Assembly: GCF_001422925.1 (NCBI RefSeq)
Contig: NZ_LMNI01000011.1
Span: forward strand, 258,515 to 322,514
From: Microbacterium sp. Leaf288
GTDB taxonomy: Bacteria; Actinomycetota; Actinomycetes; Actinomycetales; Microbacteriaceae
Length of the DNA stretch: 64,000 bases
Direction: 5' to 3'
Shown here: positions 7,307 to 14,492 of the stretch, in pieces
Numbering within the stretch: position 1 is the stretch's first letter
Layout of the letters: every line of letters begins with the position of its first letter
The notes under the pieces: model-generated
Seen by the model: the letters and a program-made list of their open reading frames with translations, nothing else
Told to the model about the DNA's origin: nothing
The model's database searches: none
Program-made: the position numbers and the translations under genes

Positions 7307-8224
7307 ATGACGGATGCAGTCGAGCCCGAGCTTCCGCGGGGGATCGCCCTCGCGTGGGGCGTGGCCGCCAACCCGCAGCGCGGCCCCAAGCGGGAGATGA
7401 GCGTCGAGCGCATCGTGGAGGCGGCGGTCGATATCGCGGATGCCGAGGGCCTCGGCGCCGTGTCGATGGCCGCCGTGGCGGCTCGACTGGGCTTCACGCC
7501 GATGTCGCTCTACCGCTACGTCACCGCGAAGGAGGACCTCATCCTGCTCATGCAGGAGGAGGCGACCGGTGCCCCGTCGGAGGCGACGCGGACGGCCGGC
7601 GGATGGCGCGAGCGGCTCGAGGCGCTGTACCGCGAGCAGCTGCAGCACTACCTCACGCACCCGTGGGTGCTCGACATCCCGATCTCTGGGGTCCCCGCGA
7701 CGCCGAACAGCGCCGCGTGGATGGACGCCGGACTGAGCGCGCTGGCCGAGACCGACCTCACCTACACGGAGCGCCTGGCCGTCATGCTGCTGGTCACCGG
7801 CACCGCGCACTGGGCCGGCACGATCCTCGCGGGCTACGCGCGGGTCGAGCGCGAGCGGGGTGTCGACGGCCAGGCCATCAGCCGCAGCGAAGACGCGATG
7901 TTCCGCACCCTCATCACGGCCGACGCGTACCCCGAGCTTCGCGCCGCCATCGAGGCCGGCGCCTTCCTCGATGAGTCGGATCCCTTCTCGTTCGCCCTCG
8001 CCCGCGGCCTCGAAGGGGTCAGTGACTACATCGCGGCGACCGGAGACGGGCGCCGGGAACGCCCGCAGTCGTGGGTCGAGCGGGACGACGCCGACATCGC
8101 CGACGACAAGAAGTTCCGGGAGGCGCGCAAGGCGGTGCGCGAGGCCGAGAAGGCGTTGCGCGACGCTCACAAGCTCGAGCGTCAGGCCGCGCGCGAGGCG
8201 CGCGATCGACGCGCCCGGCAGTGA
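7307..8224 (+). CDS. TetR/AcrR-family regulator with coiled-coil tail
   Basis: A 305-residue repressor. The helix-turn-helix is at about residues 27-75 (SVERIVEAAVDIADAEGL, then MAAVAARLGFTPMSLYRYV). The middle is the all-helical ligand/dimer domain of the TetR_C_1 type. The last 50 residues are highly charged and Ala/Arg/Lys/Glu-rich (KKFREARKAVREAEKALRDA), a predicted coiled coil beyond the usual family length of about 200-230. Its divergent position to a DrrAB exporter with a palindrome between suggests ligand-relieved repression of the pump. Confidence 0.92.
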   Translation: MTDAVEPELPRGIALAWGVAANPQRGPKREMSVERIVEAAVDIADAEGLGAVSMAAVAARLGFTPMSLYRYVTAKEDLILLMQEEATGAPSEATRTAGGWRERLEALYREQLQHYLTHPWVLDIPISGVPATPNSAAWMDAGLSALAETDLTYTERLAVMLLVTGTAHWAGTILAGYARVERERGVDGQAISRSEDAMFRTLITADAYPELRAAIEAGAFLDESDPFSFALARGLEGVSDYIAATGDGRRERPQSWVERDDADIADDKKFREARKAVREAEKALRDAHKLERQAAREARDRRARQ

Positions 8225-8283
8225 CCCGGGATGTGATCACCCCACGGGCATCACTTGTCACAGGATTCACACCAGTCTCTGTG

Positions 8284-8313
8284 TTTACACGCGGGTCGCG
8301 CGCGTTCTAGAGT
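8284..8313 (+). promoter_or_regulatory. promoter for the HTH/bS22 genes
   Basis: TTTACA (8284-8289), an 18-bp spacer and TAGAGT (8308-8313) make a well-spaced sigma-70-type promoter about 32 nt before the HTH start, which has its own GGAAGG ribosome site. Confidence 0.5.
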
Positions 8314-8344
8314 GACTGCAGCACTTCTGGGGAAGGGGATCGAG

Positions 8345-8536
8345 ATGGCTGAACTGCCGGACGTGCGCTTCCTCACGGTGGCCGAGGTCGCCGAGCTGAT
8401 GCGGGTCTCGAAGATGACGGTCTACCGCCTCGTGCACTCGGGCGAGCTGCCCGCGGTGCGCTTCGGCCGCAGCTACCGTGTGCCCGAGTCCGCGGTCACC
8501 GAGGCTCTGCAACGGCCGATCGCCGACGTCGGCTAG
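8345..8536 (+). CDS. small helix-turn-helix (excisionase/MerR-like) DNA-binding protein
   Basis: A 63-residue protein that is almost entirely one MerR/excisionase-type winged helix-turn-helix: FLTVAEVAELMRVSKMTVYR, then a VHSGELPAVRFGRSYRVPE wing. The ATG at 8345 has GGAAGGGG upstream and matches the usual start of this family; the upstream in-frame region is non-coding in character. It is not accompanied by an integrase, so despite the family name a phage role is unlikely. It immediately precedes the bS22 gene. Function beyond DNA binding is unknown. Confidence 0.88.
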   Translation: MAELPDVRFLTVAEVAELMRVSKMTVYRLVHSGELPAVRFGRSYRVPESAVTEALQRPIADVG

Positions 8537-8618
8537 ACTGTTCCGAGGCATTTTTTCCTTTTGCCCCGTTCCCGGGCGCGGCCAGCCGCGTCCAGACCCC
8601 GATCTAGTGAGGTTTTCC

Positions 8619-8717
8619 GTGGGTTCTGTCATCAAGAAGCGCCGCAAGCGCATGGCGAAGAAGAAGCACCGCAAGCTGCTTCGCAAGACTCGCCACCAGC
8701 GCCGCAACAAGAAGTAA
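8619..8717 (+). CDS. 30S ribosomal protein bS22-type (AURKAIP1/COX24 domain), 32 aa
   Basis: A 32-residue, extremely basic protein, starting MGSVIKKRRKRM and ending in RRNKK, with about half of its residues Lys or Arg. It matches the small actinobacterial protein seen in mycobacterial 30S structures as bS22, related to the mitochondrial mS38/AURKAIP1/COX24 domain, where it binds near the decoding region. The GTG at 8619 is the start; a GTGAGG sequence 7-12 nt before it serves as ribosome site. It ends at a strong hairpin (8732-8757). Identification rests on the near-invariant MGSVIKKRRKRM start. Confidence 0.92.
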   Translation: MGSVIKKRRKRMAKKKHRKLLRKTRHQRRNKK

Positions 8718-8731
8718 GCGGCATCCGCACC

Positions 8732-8757
8732 AAGCGCCTGTCTTCGGACGGGCGCTT
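8732..8757 (+). terminator. hairpin terminator after bS22
   Basis: An 11-bp stem AAGCGCCTGTC / GACGGGCGCTT (one G-U pair) closes a TTCG tetraloop, 14 nt after the bS22 stop. The trailing sequence is only mildly U-rich. Confidence 0.75.
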
Positions 8758-8799
8758 CGTGTATCCCTGCCCGCAGAGCCCGCGACCCGAGAGGCCGTC

Positions 8800-9093
8800 A
8801 TGAAGTCCATCACCGTCCAGCAGCTGCGCGAGCGCGTCGAGACCCCGCTCATCGACGTCCGCGAGGTCGACGAGTACGCCGCAGGACACGTGCCCGGCGC
8901 GGTCAACATCCCGATGTCGGTCATCGGCGGTCGCCTCGACGAGCTGCCCGACGGCGCGTTCGACGTCATCTGCGCGATCGGCGGCCGTTCGGGGCGCGTG
9001 GTCGAGGCCCTCGAGGCGCGCGGCTACGACGTCACCAACGTCGACGGCGGCACCAACGAGTGGATCGCGGCCGGCTTCCCGGTCGAGGCCTGA
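8800..9093 (+). CDS. single-domain rhodanese-like protein
   Basis: A 97-residue single rhodanese domain. The characteristic LIDVREVDEYAAGHVPGAVN block is at residues 17-36 and the active-site loop CAIGGRS near residues 57-63, with the catalytic cysteine present. The family transfers sulfane sulfur to thiols or cyanide; the physiological acceptor is not evident. No signal peptide, so cytoplasmic. The next gene, a glutaredoxin-like protein, starts 8 nt downstream, suggesting a small thiol/sulfur operon. Confidence 0.93.
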   Translation: MKSITVQQLRERVETPLIDVREVDEYAAGHVPGAVNIPMSVIGGRLDELPDGAFDVICAIGGRSGRVVEALEARGYDVTNVDGGTNEWIAAGFPVEA

Positions 9094-9101
9094 CGACGCG
9101 C

Positions 9102-9353
9102 GTGAGGACCGTCACCCTCATCGGCAAGCCCGACTGCCACCTGTGCGACGTCGCACGCGAGGTCGTCGAGACCGTCGTGGCGGAGCTGCCCGAGGACGCG
9201 GTAGACGTCGAGGAGCTCTCGATCGCCGACGATCCCTCCCTCTACGCGACGTGGTGGGAGAAGATCCCCGTGGTGCTCATCGACGGCGAGCTGCACGGGC
9301 ACTGGCGCGTGTCGCCCGACCGCCTGCGCGCGGCGCTGACCGCCGCGCGCTGA
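9102..9353 (+). CDS. glutaredoxin-family (DUF836-like) thiol protein
   Basis: An 83-residue thioredoxin-fold protein with a CHLC active-site motif near residue 11 (GKPDCHLCDVA) and the cis-proline segment KIPVVLIDGE. This is the small glutaredoxin-like family often called DUF836. The GTG at 9102 is chosen because the family begins just before the first beta strand (VTLIGKPDC) and because it follows the rhodanese stop by 8 nt; the ribosome site is weak, consistent with translational coupling. Its partner is unknown; a disulfide reductase role is likely. Confidence 0.88.
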   Translation: MRTVTLIGKPDCHLCDVAREVVETVVAELPEDAVDVEELSIADDPSLYATWWEKIPVVLIDGELHGHWRVSPDRLRAALTAAR

Positions 9354-9363
9354 CGGGCCTGCG

Positions 9364-9546
9364 TCACTTCTCGATCTCTTCGACCCCCGCGCCGGGCGCG
9401 TTCGTCCTGACCGACTCGATGCCGTTCAGTGCGCTCGCCTTCGACGAGTACCCCTGACTGGTCGCGATCACCTGTCCGTTCGACGCCTTCAGGTTGAAGC
9501 GCCAGTCGCCGCCCTTGTCGGTCCACAGTTCGAACTTGCCCGCCAT
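9364..9546 (-). CDS. YegP/DUF1508-family small protein
   Basis: A 60-residue protein made of one DUF1508 repeat: KFELWTDKGGDWRFNLKASN, then GQVIATSQGYSSKASALNGI. The ATG at 9546 is preceded by AAGGGGG, a good ribosome site, and gives exactly one domain. Enterobacterial YegP has two such repeats. Function is unknown across the family. It converges on the glutaredoxin gene with only 10 nt between stops. Confidence 0.9.
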   Translation of the reverse strand: MAGKFELWTDKGGDWRFNLKASNGQVIATSQGYSSKASALNGIESVRTNAPGAGVEEIEK

Positions 9547-9684
9547 CGGAGCCCCCTTGATCGATGTGGGATGCGAATGGATGCTGCGCACCCCGGCGCC
9601 CGGCGCCGCGTTCACGCTATCGGCGCCCGCCTTGCACCGGAAGGGGCCTGCGTCCTCCGTGTTCCGGGTGGCGGATGCAGGGGT

Positions 9685-10458
9685 TCACGCCCTCAAGCGA
9701 GTCCGGAGTGCGTCGAGCTCGTCGTCGGTGAGGCCGCCCGACTGCAGATAGGCGGCGGACCCGCCCCTGCCGTCGACCCATGTCAGGGCCTGCTCGATCG
9801 CTGCGGGAGGAGTCTTCGTCACGAGGGTGCGCAGCGAGTCGGTGACCGGCACGCCCATCGAGGTGAGGGTGCCGAGCATGCCCTCGGCCCAGGGGCCGGC
9901 GAGATTGGTCTGCGAGGCCGCGTAGTCGGCGACGATCGCGTCGCGCTCCGCGCCCGCGGCGTCGAGCATCAGGGCGACCGCCACCCCCGTGCGATCCTTC
10001 CCCGCGGTGCAGTGCACGAGCACCGCCGTCGGCTCGTCGTCGGTGGATGCGCCGACGAGGCGTGCCACCCCGGCGAAGGTGCCTGCGCCGTGGGCGAGCA
10101 TCGACAGGTACAGCTCGCCGAGAGTCGGCAGCTGCGCCAGCACCGTCGCGAACGACTCCGGTACCGCCGTGGCATCGGGACCGATGGCGGGCTGAGGCAA
10201 GGCGCCCTCGAGGAGGGTGAGCGACTCGACGCGGAACGGGCGTGACACCGGAACCCGATCGGGGGCCATCTGCTGTTCGACGGGCGTGCGGAAATCGGCG
10301 ATCACGCCTACCGCCGTGTCGGCGAGCTGCGCAAGCCCGTCGTCGGTGAGCGCGTTGAGCGCGGCAGACCGGTAGAGCACGCCGCTGCGGATCACACCGC
10401 CCGAGGTCAGCGGCATCCCACCGGTGTCGCGGAAGTTGAACAAACCCTCGATCGCCAT
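9685..10458 (-). CDS. tyrosine-protein phosphatase, lipid-phosphatase-like family
   Basis: A 257-residue protein. The P-loop HCTAGKDRTG is near residue 156, the HCX5R signature of cysteine-dependent phosphatases, of the Y_phosphatase3 type related to mycobacterial PtpB. The N-terminus shows FNFRDTGGMPLTSGG and VLYRSAALNALTD, typical of that family. No signal peptide or membrane segment. The ATG at 10458 is used, since upstream in-frame GTG codons add only six residues. The substrate (phosphotyrosine or phosphoinositide) cannot be told from sequence. It is the last gene before the aspS stop on the same strand. Confidence 0.9.
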   Translation of the reverse strand: MAIEGLFNFRDTGGMPLTSGGVIRSGVLYRSAALNALTDDGLAQLADTAVGVIADFRTPVEQQMAPDRVPVSRPFRVESLTLLEGALPQPAIGPDATAVPESFATVLAQLPTLGELYLSMLAHGAGTFAGVARLVGASTDDEPTAVLVHCTAGKDRTGVAVALMLDAAGAERDAIVADYAASQTNLAGPWAEGMLGTLTSMGVPVTDSLRTLVTKTPPAAIEQALTWVDGRGGSAAYLQSGGLTDDELDALRTRLRA

Positions 10459-10498
10459 GCGATCCACCCTAACCACCGGCGGGCGGCACGCCCGTGCG

Positions 10499-11839
10499 TC
10501 AGGGGGCGAGGCGGGTTGGGCCTCGGAAGAGGTAGGTGACCTCGCGGATCGAGTCCTGCCCGAGCAGCAGCATGAGCACGCGTGCGAGCCCCATGCCGAA
10601 CCCGCCGTGGGGCGGGGCGCCGTAGCGGAAGAAGTCGAAGTAGAAGTCGAGGTGCTCGGCCCCGAGACCCTTCTCCTTCGCCTGCTCGATCAGCACGTCG
10701 ACGCGGTGCTCGCGCTGGGCGCCCGTGGTGATCTCGACGCCCTTGAAGAGGAGATCGTAGGACTTGGTGAGCCCGGTCTCCTCGTCGCGCATGTGGTAGA
10801 ACGCGCGGATCTCGGGGTGGTAGTCGGTGATGAAGACGAACTGGTGGCCGTAGGTCTCCTCGACGTAGGCCGAGATCTGGCGCTCGCCCTCGGGGTCGAG
10901 GTCGCCGTCGGTGCGGGGGATCTCGTAACCGCGGCTCTTCACGATCTCGCGGGCCTCGGAGAGCGGGATGCGCGGGAACGGGATCGCCGGCACCTGCACC
11001 TCGAGGCCGAACAGCTCCTCGATCTCGGCGCCGTGCTTGTCCTTCACGGCCTGGAACGCGGTCTGCAGGAGCTCCTCCTGCATGCGCGCGACGTCCTCGT
11101 GGGAGTCGATCCAGCTGATCTCGGCGTCGACCGAGGTGAACTCGGTCGCGTGGCGCGACGTGAACGACGGGTCGGCGCGGAAGGCGGGAGCGATCTCGAA
11201 GATCTTGCCGAAGCCGGCGACCTGCGCCATCTGCTTGAAGAACTGCGGAGACTGCGCGAGGTACGCGGTCTTGTCCTCGAAGTACGGCACCTCGAACAGC
11301 TCGGCGTTGGACTCGGATGCCGAGGCCATGAGCTTGGGGGAGTGCACCTCGATGTAGTCGCGCTCGATCCAGTACGAGCGGAAGGCGTGCTCGAGGGTGG
11401 TCTGCACGCGGAAGACCAGGTTGTTGCGGCGCTGGCGCAGGTCGAGGAAGCGCCAGTCCATGCGCTTGTCCAGACCCGAGTCCGCCGCGATGGGCGTCTC
11501 GGGAAGAGCCGCCGCTGCGATGTCGAGCGCACCGATCTTGATCTCGACGCCGCCGAGCTTCACGCGCTCGTCGTGCTTGAGCTCGCCGGTCACGGTCAGG
11601 AAGGTGCCCGTGGCGAGGTTGGAGATGAGGTCCGTGAGGGCCAGGGCCGCAGCATCCTGTTCCGTGCCGTCCTCTGCCGGGCGCGTCGCCGGGTTCACCA
11701 GCTGCACGGCGCCGGACTCATCGCGGAGGATGACGAACTGCACCTTCTTCTGATCACGGACGGTCTCGACCCACCCGGACACCGACACCGGGCCGTCGGC
11801 GAGACCCTGAAGCTGCTTGACGAGGACGCGTTCACTCAC
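10499..11839 (-). CDS. aspS: aspartyl-tRNA synthetase, archaeal-type (aspartate--tRNA(Asn/Asp) ligase)
   Basis: A 446-residue class IIb synthetase. It starts with an OB-fold anticodon-binding domain (VSVSGWVETVRDQKKVQFVI), then the catalytic core: motif 1 around SPKLMASASESNAELFEV, motif 2 FRADPSFTSRHATEFTS, and motif 3 HGGFGMGLARVLM. At under 450 residues it lacks the GAD insertion of ordinary bacterial AspRS (about 590 residues) and matches the archaeal/eukaryotic type. Such enzymes may be non-discriminating and charge tRNA(Asn) too, with GatCAB correcting. The GTG at 11839 has TAGACT 8 nt upstream and fits the family N-terminus. Confidence 0.95.
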   Translation of the reverse strand: MSERVLVKQLQGLADGPVSVSGWVETVRDQKKVQFVILRDESGAVQLVNPATRPAEDGTEQDAAALALTDLISNLATGTFLTVTGELKHDERVKLGGVEIKIGALDIAAAALPETPIAADSGLDKRMDWRFLDLRQRRNNLVFRVQTTLEHAFRSYWIERDYIEVHSPKLMASASESNAELFEVPYFEDKTAYLAQSPQFFKQMAQVAGFGKIFEIAPAFRADPSFTSRHATEFTSVDAEISWIDSHEDVARMQEELLQTAFQAVKDKHGAEIEELFGLEVQVPAIPFPRIPLSEAREIVKSRGYEIPRTDGDLDPEGERQISAYVEETYGHQFVFITDYHPEIRAFYHMRDEETGLTKSYDLLFKGVEITTGAQREHRVDVLIEQAKEKGLGAEHLDFYFDFFRYGAPPHGGFGMGLARVLMLLLGQDSIREVTYLFRGPTRLAP

Positions 11840-11899
11840 GAGCGACAAGTCTAGGTGACGCGCCGCACTCGCCTTCTCGCCGAAATCCGCACCCACCGC

Positions 11900-11905
11900 T
11901 ACCAT
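11900..11905 (+). promoter_or_regulatory. -10 box, leaderless type
   Basis: TACCAT lies 6 nt before the ATG at 11912. On the opposite strand TAGACT (11853-11848) sits 8 nt before the aspS GTG, so both divergent genes appear to have start-proximal promoters. Confidence 0.45.
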
Positions 11906-11911
11906 GCGGGC

Positions 11912-12364
11912 ATGACCACGCCGGAACCCGACCAGCCCGCGCCGGCGTGGACCGCGGCGGCTCCGCCTCCCTATCCGGGCGGCCCCGCCTACACGCCGTC
12001 CCCCGAGGGCGCAGCGCCGGCGAAGCCGCCGGTGAAGGTCCTCGACCTCGTGATCACGATCGTGCTGCTGGTCGCCGACGCGGTCCTGGCGACGCTGGCG
12101 TCGTTCATGGGGATCTTCCTCGTGATGGCGTCGGATTCGTGCGGCGCCCGCGACTGCAACGTCGATCTCATCACCCTCGGATGGCTGATGGGAATGATCC
12201 TGCCGTGGGTGATGCTCGTGGCGACGGTCGTCGTGGCGATCGTGCTGATGGTCAAGCGACGCCTCGCCTTCTGGGTGCCGCTCGTGGGAGCCGCCTTGAT
12301 CGTGCTGTCGCTCGTCGCCGCGTTCATGGTCGCCTCGGCCGCTGTTCCCGGCTCGACGCTCTGA
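11912..12364 (+). CDS. proline-rich membrane protein of unknown function
   Basis: A 150-residue protein. The first 50 residues are Pro/Ala-rich and probably disordered and cytoplasmic (TTPEPDQPAPAW, PPPYPGGPAY). Three hydrophobic helices follow (about residues 52-75, 88-112, 118-140). Two cysteines in SDSCGARDCNVD sit in the loop between helices 1 and 2 and could form an extracytoplasmic disulfide. The layout resembles the many small Pro-rich membrane proteins of Microbacteriaceae, but I cannot assign a function. Nothing in the neighbourhood is informative. Confidence 0.8.
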   Translation: MTTPEPDQPAPAWTAAAPPPYPGGPAYTPSPEGAAPAKPPVKVLDLVITIVLLVADAVLATLASFMGIFLVMASDSCGARDCNVDLITLGWLMGMILPWVMLVATVVVAIVLMVKRRLAFWVPLVGAALIVLSLVAAFMVASAAVPGSTL

Positions 12365-12509
12365 TCCCGACCTGACCCCGCGAGGTTCATCGGCTTCCGG
12401 GGGTCTGCACCCGGGTTTCGTTCATCCTCGCCCCGTAGCGTGGACGTCGTCGCGCCGAACGGTCGCGGCCGCCGCCACGAAAATGCCACCGACGGACGGG
12501 ATCCGACGA

Positions 12510-13187
12510 ATGACGACTGCGACGACGACCGACGGCTCCTGGCTCACCGCCCTCGCGGACTGGGCCGTCTCCCTGATGGACGTGATCGGACCCGCCGGAG
12601 CGGGCATCGCGATCGCGATGGAGAACCTGTTCCCGCCGCTGCCGAGCGAGGTGATCCTGCCGATGGCGGGCCTCGCGGCCAGCCGCGGGTCGTTCTCGCT
12701 GGTCGAGGCTCTGGTGTGGACCACCGTCGGATCGGTCGTCGGCGCCCTCCTCCTCTATGGGCTCGGCGCGTGGCTCGGGATCGCCCGGCTGCGCGCGATC
12801 GCGACCAAGGTGCCGCTGCTGCACCCGGAGGACATCGACCGCACGGTCGCGTGGTTCGGGCGCCACGGCGGCAAGGCCGTGTTCTTCGGACGCATGATCC
12901 CGATCTTCCGGAGCCTCATCTCCATCCCCGCGGGCATCACCCGCATGCCGGTGTGGCGGTTCACGCTGCTCACCGCGGCGGGAAGCCTGGTGTGGAACTC
13001 GATCTTCGTGTTCTCGGGCTTCTTCCTCGGGGAGTCGTGGCACATCGTGGAGCGCTACGCCGACATCCTGCAGTACGTCGTCATCGCGGCCGCCGTGATC
13101 GGGGTCGCCTGGTTCCTCTCTGTGCGGGTCCGCGCGCTCCTCGAGTCCCGCGGCACCTCCCGCGGTCCCGAGCCCGAACTCGACTGA
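12510..13187 (+). CDS. DedA-family membrane protein
   Basis: A 225-residue DedA/SNARE-associated family protein. Diagnostic parts are the re-entrant N-terminal segment with MENLFPPLPSEVILPMAG (acidic Glu in the EN-FPP-PSE motif), the GSVVGALLLYGLGAWLG helix, and the FGRMIPIFRSLISIPAGITRM motif with its conserved Arg-Pro-Arg pattern (here GRMIPIFRS). Members act as proton-linked lipid carrier (C55-P or phosphatidylethanolamine) flippases or affect membrane homeostasis. The ATG at 12510 is used because it leaves a short cytoplasmic N-terminus; upstream sequence up to 12483 is also open. Confidence 0.92.
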   Translation: MTTATTTDGSWLTALADWAVSLMDVIGPAGAGIAIAMENLFPPLPSEVILPMAGLAASRGSFSLVEALVWTTVGSVVGALLLYGLGAWLGIARLRAIATKVPLLHPEDIDRTVAWFGRHGGKAVFFGRMIPIFRSLISIPAGITRMPVWRFTLLTAAGSLVWNSIFVFSGFFLGESWHIVERYADILQYVVIAAAVIGVAWFLSVRVRALLESRGTSRGPEPELD

Positions 13188-13242
13188 GACGAGCCCGCCG
13201 AAGCTGGGAGAACGCTCAGCCGGTCCACAGAAGACCCCCACG

Positions 13243-13248
13243 TAGACT
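13243..13248 (+). promoter_or_regulatory. -10 box of the cytochrome-maturation operon, leaderless type
   Basis: TAGACT lies 6 nt before the GTG at 13255. The same CGTAGACTG string recurs 7 nt before the ccsB ATG at 17066, where it overlaps the resB stop codon and could act as an internal promoter. Confidence 0.5.
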
Positions 13249-13254
13249 GGGCCG

Positions 13255-13884
13255 GTGCCCGCCGCCCGCCTTCATCTCGTGCGCCACGGGGAGGTCCACA
13301 ACCCTGCCCGCGTGCTCTACGGGCGACTCCCCGGATACCGGCTGAGCGCCGGCGGCCGTCACATGGCCCGGCAGGCCGCCGAGTACATCAAGTCGCTCGA
13401 GCGTCCCGTGTCGGCGCTCGTGTGCTCCCCGCTCGAGCGCACGCAGGAGTCGGCCGAGCCGTTCACCGAGATCTTCGGCCTCCAGCCCGTCCTCGACGAG
13501 CGGGTCATCGAGCCGACCAACGTCTTCGAGGGCAAGCGCATGGCGCGGGCACTCGTCAATCCCTGGAACTGGCGGCACCTCAGCAAGCCGGCACTGCCGA
13601 GCTGGGGCGAGCCGTATGCCGACGTCGTGGGTCGCATGAACTCGGCCATGACGCACGCGTGGGATGCTGCGGACTCGGGCGACGTCGTCATCGTGTCGCA
13701 CCAGCTCCCGATCTGGATCACCCACCTCGCGGTCGCCGGGCTCCCGCTCCGGCACGACCCTCGCGCGCGGCGCTGCGCGCTGTCGAGCGTGACGAGTTTC
13801 GAGATGGTCGACGACACGTGGACCGAGACCGCCTACGCCGAGCCGGCGTCGACGGCCGGTGCGGTGGATGTGGGGGCGGTATGA
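13255..13884 (+). CDS. histidine phosphatase family protein
   Basis: A 209-residue protein of the phosphoglycerate-mutase-like superfamily. The catalytic LVRHGEV motif is at residues 8-14, CSPLERTQESAEP near residue 57, and the second histidine in VIVSHQLPIW near residue 146. Substrate is unknown. It is the first gene of an operon in which each of the next two genes overlaps its predecessor by 4 nt; this gene order (phosphatase, TlpA, CcdA, ResB, CcsB) is standard in actinobacteria, though the role of the phosphatase in cytochrome maturation is not established. Confidence 0.93.
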   Translation: MPAARLHLVRHGEVHNPARVLYGRLPGYRLSAGGRHMARQAAEYIKSLERPVSALVCSPLERTQESAEPFTEIFGLQPVLDERVIEPTNVFEGKRMARALVNPWNWRHLSKPALPSWGEPYADVVGRMNSAMTHAWDAADSGDVVIVSHQLPIWITHLAVAGLPLRHDPRARRCALSSVTSFEMVDDTWTETAYAEPASTAGAVDVGAV

Positions 13885-14492
13885 CTGAGCGGTTCCGGAA
13901 GGCGCGGGCAGCAGCATCCGCTCTCCTCGTCGTCGGGCTGATCGCCGGTCTCGCCGCGTGCACGAGCGACCCCCTTGCCGACCAGTACCGCTCGGGTGAC
14001 AACAAGGGCTTCGTCGCGGCCGACGGCTTCCGCGTCGTCGAGATCCCGGCCGCCGATCGCACCGAACCCGTGGAGTTCGAGGGCGCGCTCGACACGGGCG
14101 GCACGACCTCGAGCGCGGATTATGCGGGCGACGTGCTCGTCGTGAACTTCTGGTACGCCGGCTGCGCGCCGTGCCGCGTCGAGGCTCCCGAGCTGGCCGC
14201 GGTCGACGCGGAGTTCCAGGGCCAGGGCGTCTCGTTCCTCGGGGTGAACCTGTACGACGGCGCCGCGGCATCGCAGGCGTTCGCCGAGAAGTACGGGGTG
14301 GAGTACCCCAGCGCCCTGGCGACCGAGGACGGCTCGATCAAGCTCGCCTTCGCGGGGGAGACCCCGCTCAACGCGGTGCCCGTCACGATCGTGCTCGACA
14401 AGCAGGGCCGCGTCGCCGCACGCCTGGTCGGCCAGATCGAAGAGGCGTCGATCCTCGAGACCATCGTGCGCGACGCCCTGGAGGAGTCGTGA
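13881..14492 (+). CDS. TlpA/ResA-like thioredoxin lipoprotein
   Basis: A 203-residue exported thiol-redox protein. Residues 1-28 form a lipoprotein signal (LLVVGLIAGLAAC) with lipobox LAAC, so Cys28 is the presumed lipidated residue. The thioredoxin fold follows with FWYAGCAPCRVEAPELAAV, active site CAPC near residue 99, and a cis-proline in NAVPVTIVLDKQGR. It would reduce apocytochrome c cysteines outside the membrane, receiving electrons from CcdA. The ATG overlaps the phosphatase stop (ATGA); its own stop overlaps the ccdA GTG. Confidence 0.94.
   Translation: MTERFRKARAAASALLVVGLIAGLAACTSDPLADQYRSGDNKGFVAADGFRVVEIPAADRTEPVEFEGALDTGGTTSSADYAGDVLVVNFWYAGCAPCRVEAPELAAVDAEFQGQGVSFLGVNLYDGAAASQAFAEKYGVEYPSALATEDGSIKLAFAGETPLNAVPVTIVLDKQGRVAARLVGQIEEASILETIVRDALEES

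Noticed and set aside
8345-8536. Phage excisionase
   Set aside because: No integrase, att-like repeats or phage genes nearby; the gene sits beside a ribosomal protein gene.
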